64,000 nt of DNA, taken from contig CAMTDV010000007.1 of assembly GCA_947069175.1 (NCBI GenBank), forward strand, positions 52,471,681-52,535,680, read 5' to 3'. A program made the position numbers and the translations under genes. The notes under the pieces were generated by a model that worked only from the letters and a program-made list of their open reading frames with translations, did no database searches and was not told the origin of the DNA. Within the stretch, counting starts at the first letter, position 1. Each line of letters starts with the position of its first letter. Shown here piece by piece: positions 57,759-64,000 of this stretch. The DNA comes from Scalesia atractyloides. Taxonomy: Eukaryota; Streptophyta; Magnoliopsida; Asterales; Asteraceae.

Positions 57759-59255
57759 GTGCAGGAGCTGCTAAGGAGGATTATCAACTTGTGGTATGTT
57801 GATAGTGGCTGCTCCAGGCACATGACGGGGGATGCGAGGTTGTTAACTGAGTTTGAGAATATAGATGGAGGTTATGTGAATTTTGTAGGTGCTAAAGGAG
57901 GGCACATTACAGGTCAAGGAAAAGTGAATAACGGGAAGATCACATTGGACAAAGTAAACTATGTTGAGCAGCTAAAGCACAATCTGATGAGCGTGTCTCA
58001 AGTCTACGACAAGGGTCACTCGGTCCACTTTACAAAGTCTAAAGCTTTGGTGTTGAAACCTGGTTTGGTGATACCGGATGATTGGATAGTGATGAGAGCG
58101 CCTAGGAGAAACGACACTTATGTCATGAACATGGGTGCTAAGGATTCTTCCACTGTGGTGGCATGTTTACTATCAAAAGCATCTGAGGCTGAGTCATTGC
58201 TGTGGCACAGACGCCTGGCCCACATCCACTACCGAAAACTGAACTATGTTATTAAAAACGGTTTAGTGGAAGGGGTGCCAGTGCAGAGGTTTCACGTGGA
58301 AGATAAATGTCTTCCATGTCAAAAGGGAAAACAACATAAGAAACCTCACAAGTGTAAAACAATAAATTCCATAGATGCCCCTTATGAATTACTTCATATG
58401 GATCTATTCAGTCCGGTGAACTTAAGGAGCATAGGTGGAAAGTACTATTGTTCAGTTATCACAGATGATGAATCACGATATTCATGGGTTTTCTTTTTAG
58501 GTACAGCGGAGATGCTGATAGATCTTTTTACAAAATTGGAAAATATCCATGATGCACGGATCAAAAGGATAAGGAGTGATAATGGCACAGAGTTCAAGAA
58601 TCAGATTCTGGACCTCTATTGTCTTCGCAAGGGAATTGAACATCAATATTTTGCTCCTTATACACCTCAACAGAATGGAGTCGTTGAGAGGAAGAACAAG
58701 ATGTTGATTGAAGCTGCCAGGACTATACTTTCTGATTCAAAGCTTCCAGTTCTTTTTTGGGGAGAAGCTGTGAACACAGCTTGTTATGTCCTAAACAAAG
58801 TTTTGACGGTTAAACGGTTTAACAAAACATGTCACGAACTATTGTTTAACCGAAAACCAAACTTAAAAGGCTTTGAACCATTTGGATTACCGTGCACCAT
58901 TGTGCGAAATAAAGATAAGCAAAAATTTAGTGAGGTAGCTGACGAGGGTTACTTTCTAGGCTATATGCCTGGAACACTGAATAAAAGAGTTTTGAATCTA
59001 AAAACTGGTAAAATTGAGGTTGTGTTTAACATGGAAATCACTAGTTATTCACCTCAACAATCAACTAGTGGTCCTGCTATATTATATGATTATGACAGTA
59101 TTTTTAAATCATTTAATAATCCTGACTTTTCCAATGCAGATGAATCTCAGGTGATCCAAACTATGATCAGTGAAGATGGAGAGGGTGAATTCATGCCTAG
59201 AACGAGTATATCTATGACAGATGCTGCAGAAACTTCTTCCAGTGCACCTCCATAG
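57759..59255 (+). CDS. Element D protease and integrase (Copia pol, first half)
   Basis: An uninterrupted 498-codon frame. The aspartic protease site is LWYVDSGCSRHMTG (about residues 12-25). A GAG-pre-integrase zinc region spans about residues 145-200, with LWHRRLAHIHYRKLN and CLPCQKGKQHKK (HHCC). The integrase core has HMDLFSP, IRSDNGTEF and 'YTPQQNGVVERKNKML', so D, D and E are all present. The C-terminal part has GYFLGYMP. The frame stops with TAG at 59253 before RT, so it is a fragment of one polyprotein. All catalytic residues look intact here, in contrast to elements A-C. Confidence 0.88.
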   Translation: MQELLRRIINLWYVDSGCSRHMTGDARLLTEFENIDGGYVNFVGAKGGHITGQGKVNNGKITLDKVNYVEQLKHNLMSVSQVYDKGHSVHFTKSKALVLKPGLVIPDDWIVMRAPRRNDTYVMNMGAKDSSTVVACLLSKASEAESLLWHRRLAHIHYRKLNYVIKNGLVEGVPVQRFHVEDKCLPCQKGKQHKKPHKCKTINSIDAPYELLHMDLFSPVNLRSIGGKYYCSVITDDESRYSWVFFLGTAEMLIDLFTKLENIHDARIKRIRSDNGTEFKNQILDLYCLRKGIEHQYFAPYTPQQNGVVERKNKMLIEAARTILSDSKLPVLFWGEAVNTACYVLNKVLTVKRFNKTCHELLFNRKPNLKGFEPFGLPCTIVRNKDKQKFSEVADEGYFLGYMPGTLNKRVLNLKTGKIEVVFNMEITSYSPQQSTSGPAILYDYDSIFKSFNNPDFSNADESQVIQTMISEDGEGEFMPRTSISMTDAAETSSSAPP

Positions 59256-61068
59256 GACTCCAGTGATAGTGAGTCTGAACCTATTCAGGGGGAGGACTTC
59301 TCTAATCCGTTTGCTAATACTAATATTCAGGGGGAGGTTGGATCTAATCTGGGAGATAATCTAGTTGTTGACACCATTGCTACCGCACGTGTACACGGGG
59401 ATCATCCAGTTGAAAACATCATCGGTGATGCTGCTGCAGGTGTTCAGACAAGAAGAGGTGTGATCGAAGGTTCCTGTTTGTTTACTTCGATTCAGAAGAC
59501 AGGGTTGATTCATGAGTGTTTGTATAGCTGCTTTATTGCCCAAGAGGAGCCGAAGAATGTTCATATGGCTCTAAAAGACAATTGTTGGGTTGAAGTTATG
59601 CAAGAGGAACTAGCTCAGTTTAAGAAGTTGAAGGTTTAGGAGCTAGTTGACTTGCCTAAGGAGAGAAGGAAATAGGCACCAAGTGGGTGTTTAAGTGCAA
59701 GAAAGACGACTGAGGGATCATAATAAGGAATAAGGCTCGGTTGGTGGTGAAAGGGTTCAATCAGCAAGAAGGGATTGGTTACAATGAGGTGTTTGCACCA
59801 GTAGCAAGGTTGGAAGCAATTTGTTTGTTCCTAGCTTTTACTTCATTCAAGGGCTTCAAAGTTTACCAACTTGACGTGAAGAGTGCGTTTCTTTACGAGA
59901 AAGTCCAAGAAGTGGTGTATGTCTCACAACCAGATGGGTTTACTGATCCAAATTATCTAGATCTAGTCTATCGACTTGATAAGGCATTGTATGGATTGCA
60001 TCAGGCACCTAGGGCGTGGTATGAGACACTGTCAGCACATTTGTTAAAGAATGGTTTTGAAAGAGGTCAGATTGACAGTACACTTTTCATTAAAAGGAAG
60101 AAGGAAGACTTTCTGCTGGTACAGGTATACGTAGATGACATCATTTTTGGGTCATCAGATGAGAACATGTGTCATGATTTCGAGGAGGTAATGAAGAGCA
60201 AGTTTGAAATGAGTGCGTGGGCGAACTGTCCTACTTTTTGGGTTTACAAGTTGAACAGAAGAATGATGGAATGTTTACACATCAGACGAAGTATGTGTAT
60301 GACATTTTGTCTCGTTTCAAAATGGAATATTGTGTTACTTTCAACACACCTACCTGTGAGAATCACAATCTTTGTCCAGATCATGAGAGTATGGAGGATG
60401 TTGATACTACTCAATACAGGGCTATGATTGGTTCTCTAATGTACTTGACTGCTTCTAGACCAGACATTATGTTCGCAGTGTGTCTTTGTGCCAGATATCA
60501 AGCGAATCCAAAAAAGTCACACATGAAAGCGGTGAAGCTGATTCTTCGTTACTTGAATGGGAAACCTAAACTTGGGTTATGGTATCCAACTACTAGTGAT
60601 TTGAAGTTTGTTGCTTTCATTGATTCGGACTTTGGAGGATGCAAATCAACAAGAAAGTCTACCACAGGTGGTTGTCAGTTCTTAGGAGGTAGGCTCGTGT
60701 CATAGCAATGCAAGAAGCAGTCTAGCATGTCTACCTCAACATGTGAAGCTGAATATATTATTGCGGGTAGCTGTTGCTCTCAGGTTCTCTGGATACAACA
60801 GGAGATGCACGATTACGGTTTGAATTTCACTCGTACTCCTATTATGATAGACAATAATGCCACTATTTCAATCACGAACAATCCCGTAAAACACAGTCGT
60901 ACAAAACATGTTGACATTCGTCATCATTTTATACGGGATTATGCTGAAAAGAAATTAATTGAACTGCATCGAGTCGACACACTTGATAACCTGGCAGATC
61001 TTTTCACAAAAGCATTTGACAGGGCTCGTTTTGAACATTGTCAAACTCAACGTGATGAGGAATCCTGA
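59256..61068 (+). pseudogene. Element D reverse transcriptase and RNase H
   Basis: RT has 'FNQQEGIGYNEVFAPVARLE', 'LDVKSAFLYEKVQEVVYVSQ', 'ALYGLHQAPRAWYE' and the catalytic YVDDIIFGS near 60130. A frameshift at about 60215 moves into the next frame (LSYFLGLQVEQ...). RNase H has FIDSDFGGCKSTRKS, STCEAEYIIAGSC and NNPVKHSRTKHVDIRHHF, so the acidic residues are visible. Stops lie at 59253, 59638, about 59720 and 60703. The segment 59256-59640 carries two GGGGGAGG tracts inside coding sequence. Confidence 0.88.
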
Positions 61069-62596
61069 ATAACCAATTTTCCATAAAAATATTTTGTAAA
61101 TAATTCACTGCTTTTCAAAAATCAAAAACATAAAAATAGAAAAATAAAAAATGAGTCTTCACTGTGTGGAAAAGAAGAAATGATAGTACATCAGCAAGTT
61201 AGACTGTCACACTAATATTTAAAACTAAATTGCTCAAGTGTGATAGCAGCTTCATTATATGATGTACCAGTGGGCAAAAGGCATGAAATAATCAACTTAC
61301 CTTGGTGATATAAAAATAACGAATTGTGTATGAGTGGGTAATAAATCAGTGGCATGATTTTATAACCTTAAATCTTGTGTTGATAGATTGCCAAAATATG
61401 AGGATGAGGTCTTTATATCGTTATTTCATCCGGGGTATCAAGGGTGTCCTTCTACTGCATCCAGATATATGTTGACCTAGGCACAACCAGGATATCTTAA
61501 AAGAGCTAAAATGCCAAATCCCAAAAATTGAAGAAGCTCTCCTAGAGAGTCATTCAAATATGCAAATTGCATTATTCATACCAAAATTTGGTATTTGCCC
61601 TAACCCTCGTTGGATATTGGTCTCTTTGCTGTACGGAAGTACTAACCTGATCACCAATTATCTAACGTTGTAATTCAAAAGGACGATTTTTGGTATACTC
61701 ACCTACTACGAGGAATGTTTGTGCATACTTGATCGTGGGGGTATGTCCTGAAGTGGGACACACTAGTATATCAGTATAAATTAGCTTAATATATCATTAG
61801 GTAATGGTACTTGAAATGTTTATGTATTTTGTTTAAGTGGATAAACAATACTGGTAATCATCTTGAACTGTTTTTCATGAATATGGCATATAGAGTTATC
61901 AAATAGTGTGAAAACAGTTTGATGTTGCTGATATGATGTACTTAACGGTGATTCTAAAAAAAAGAGTGTTTATTATTTTTTTATTTATTTGCTTTCAAAA
62001 AAATATAAAAATCCAAAAATATTTCATTTTCTTGTATATTCTTAATGTACGGAATATGGTTGTTCGTGGAGGAGTTCTTACCGATAGGGGGGACGATGTT
62101 AGAAGATGAGTTCAAAATGTTAAGATCTTGCAGGTTCAATGTGCTTAAAATTTAAGTATGTGGTTTGAGTTGAGAAGTGCTTAATCTGTGATACAGTTTT
62201 ACTATCTCTTGAATTATAATCATTTGTAACTTGTGTTGAAAAATTCTGATGGTTTCCCGAGATGTTTGTTTTATAGTATACAGATTGTAGCCGTATGTTG
62301 CTGAGAAGTTTGGTGAAGAGGAGTTTGCTTGGATGCATGGTGGAACCTCCTTTCTACATTGTAGACAAAGTTGAAGATTTTTGAAGATTGCTATGCAAGT
62401 ACTAAACTGGAGTTTATTCCAACGCTAACGATTTAGAAAATTTGGTGATTGGATACATCAGCTTAGGGGGAGTCTTTTGCTGACAGAAGCTATTAAAGCA
62501 GAAGCTATCCAAAGACCAACGTTTTTCAAAGAAGTTAAAGATTGCAAGAAGACTGAAGACAAAGTTGTTTAATGAAGCTATTGTCAAGGGGGAGTT
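61069..62596 (+). other. Element D 3' non-coding region with several polypurine tracts
   Basis: No gene. Purine tracts occur at 62086-62093 (AGGGGGGA), 62465-62472 (AGGGGGAG) and 62586-62594 (AAGGGGGAG, directly before the LTR). Repeated polypurine tracts upstream of the 3' LTR are a described Sirevirus trait. A 72-codon minus ORF at 62120-62338 has no support. Confidence 0.7.
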
Positions 62597-63070
62597 TGTT
62601 GGTGTATATTTGTGACAACAGCTTAGATTTGGTCTTTGGATATCTTGTAATTAGTAAAATGATAAACGGTTAGCGGGTTTAGTTTTGTAATAGTTAATTA
62701 GAAGTAATTGGGCTAAACTAGACACCATATAACATATGGTAGGCGAATTGGGCCTAGACCCAATAACAGTCCATGTAGGGAAACCCTAGCCCAGTTGCAT
62801 AACCTATCTCTATATAAAGGGTGGTTGTCATTAGGGTTAAGGTTGCTCATTCAGTTTCTCAGTGGATTAGTTGCTCAGAGAATTACTTCAGAGAAAGTTG
62901 AGAGAGAGTCTTGAATTGATTGTAAACACTTGTGTTAGATAATTAATAGAAGATAGTTTGAAAGTAATTGTGTTCGTGTTCTTGTTTCTGTAAAATCTGA
63001 TCTAGGGGATTCCGCACTCTAGATTAGATAGACGATTCTATGACGATCCATACGGATTAGGGGACCTACA
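62597..63070 (+). repeat. Element D 3' LTR
   Basis: It starts TGTTGGTGTA right after the polypurine tract and ends GGGACCTACA (474 bp; TGT...ACA ends). It includes a TATA box TATATAAA at 62811-62818. No second copy is in the window. Confidence 0.78.
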
Positions 63071-63782
63071 AAAAGCTTGGGACTTTTATCCTTATCATCA
63101 TTAACAATCTCACAAAATCCATCATTGCAATCATGAACTCCTTGATTTATCACGCTTTTGAAGACTGTTTGTGCGAGATGAGTGGCTAGTTCTTTTATGG
63201 TTTCCTCCGAATGGAGGATTTGTGTAAGTTAGATACTTTTATGTGTTTTTGACAATTGTATGAACTAAGTGATATAAGCATTCGTTGTTTTTCACCTTTG
63301 ATTTGATTAATTGATTGTAACCGGTTGCATTTTATTAAACTTTAATCTTTAATCATTCAATTCCCGAGAGTTCTAGTAATTGGGATATATCTGAGGTGGG
63401 ATTAGGGTTAGTAATTGTGATTGATGTTCATTTGATAACCTCCCAATATGTATTGACCGGAGTACTTAGTATGTGAACATCACAATTGGCTAATTAGGTT
63501 AACACTTATGTCTATGTAAGTTTTTAGATCAAACACATAATTGAATCTATCTGCAAATCTGAAATTCGGAGGAACCATTGTTTTCCTATTGATAAAAGTC
63601 TCAGTTTTAGTTTGTTTAATTTAGATAATCAACCAAATCCACAATCGAGTTTTCTTTTTCAGTAATAGATAAGTAATACTTAACATCGTCACACTTTCCA
63701 CAATCCTCCTCTGGTTCAATATCTGACTTATCCTATATACATAGTTTAGTTGGTTTTTGCATGATCTTCACGACATACATCA
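63071..63782 (+). repeat. 3' portion of an Athila/Tat-type LTR (element F), split by D
   Basis: It ends ...ATACATCA three bases before an Asp-type primer site, the same layout as the element C LTR. The start of this LTR is not seen; element D lies against it at 63070. F runs in the plus direction and continues past the window. Confidence 0.65.
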
Positions 63783-63785
63783 AAA

Positions 63786-63803
63786 TGGTGTCGTTGCTGG
63801 GGA
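63786..63803 (+). other. Element F primer-binding site (tRNA-Asp type)
   Basis: TGGTGTCGTTGCTGGGGA, closely related to the Asp-type site of element C. Confidence 0.78.
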
Positions 63804-63933
63804 GGCTTGCGCAAAGTGTTTAGTGTTAAGTCTTTAGTAAAAATAGATAAAAATTTAAAATAGTTTCATTGTGTTTTGTTTAGATTTACGCGAGGTTTCT
63901 TTTGTTTGTTTGCGCAGGTGATCTCGTACGTGC

Positions 63934-64000
63934 ATGCATCATACTCGGAAATCCTGGAAGTCTTCGCCGTTAGTAGTTGATCCAGAAATCGAGAGGACAG
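63934..64000 (+). CDS. Element F gag N-terminus (partial, runs off the window)
   Basis: The ATG at 63934 opens a frame MHHTRKSWKSSPLVVDPEIE, continuing RT to the window end. The 'VDPEIE(R/K)T' block near the start is typical of plant Athila/Tat gag proteins. It lies 130 bp after the primer site, as expected. Only 22 codons are visible. Confidence 0.6.
   Translation, partial: MHHTRKSWKSSPLVVDPEIERT

Larger units (their letters stand above)
54770..63070 (+). mobile_element. Element D: Ty1/Copia, Sirevirus-like, 5' LTR missing
   Basis: The order gag, spacer, protease, integrase, RT, RNase H defines Copia. The long coiled-coil/second-knuckle spacer before the protease and the repeated polypurine tracts after pol fit the Sirevirus group. 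The 3' LTR is at 62597-63070. No matching LTR or TGGTATCAGAGC site occurs upstream, so the left end is deleted or rearranged. Frame breaks in gag, the spacer and RT/RNase H leave it defective. Confidence 0.85.

Overview
This 64-kb window is AT-rich plant nuclear DNA and almost entirely repetitive. It suggests a dicot with a large, transposon-rich genome. The style of the BAHD acyltransferase and of the Gypsy/Copia polyproteins resembles Asteraceae, but that placement is an inference from remembered family resemblance, not a search. Only one ordinary host gene is recognisable, a BAHD-type acyltransferase (malonyltransferase-like) at 8.6-10.0 kb on the + strand. It keeps both family motifs but carries a frameshift. 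No tRNA, rRNA or CRISPR feature was seen.

Layout, left to right. 1-1341: LTR fragment E (- orientation), related to the LTRs of element A. 2.2-5.6 kb: decayed Copia gag on the - strand, with its LTR/primer-site segment duplicated as a 642-bp tandem. 5.6-8.3 kb: AT-rich intergenic DNA with a 227-bp tandem repeat. 8.35-10.1 kb: the acyltransferase, whose upstream region and start-codon segment are duplicated in tandem (147 bp). 10.49-12.33 kb: a Harbinger-like DNA transposon with only the Myb/SANT-like ORF and no transposase. 13.1-16.4 kb: a broken FAR1-domain Mutator-like transposase, itself invaded by an 893-bp foldback element.

16.4-48.9 kb is a three-level nest of Ty3/Gypsy elements. Element A (chromovirus, - strand, LTRs 16417-19049 and 46512-48928) is split by element B (chromovirus, + strand, LTRs 20429-22363 and 40210-42241). 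B is split by element C (Athila-type, - strand, 23448-35934, with an extra env-like ORF after pol). All three polyproteins are broken by stops and frameshifts. Past the nest the FAR1/Mutator remnant resumes as a short zinc-knuckle tail, followed by an opposite-strand Ulp1-protease remnant (about 50 kb). A long inverted-repeat element follows at 50.3-52.1 kb.

53.5-54.5 kb holds an unrecognised coding remnant interrupted by a 152-bp hAT-like MITE. 54.8-63.1 kb is Copia element D (Sirevirus-like, + strand): gag, coiled-coil/zinc-knuckle spacer, protease, integrase, RT, RNase H, several polypurine tracts and a 3' LTR. No 5' LTR was found. D sits in the LTR of a further Athila/Tat-like element F, whose primer site and gag start run off the window end.

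The elements do not form a working pathway; they are layered insertions. The most unusual signals are a 212-bp duplication of element B flanking element C in place of a normal 5-bp target duplication, GC-rich palindromes repeatedly placed near retroelement promoters (including one cluster ahead of C's env-like ORF), triplication of the protease active-site segment in A, and the duplicated, mutated start region of the acyltransferase.
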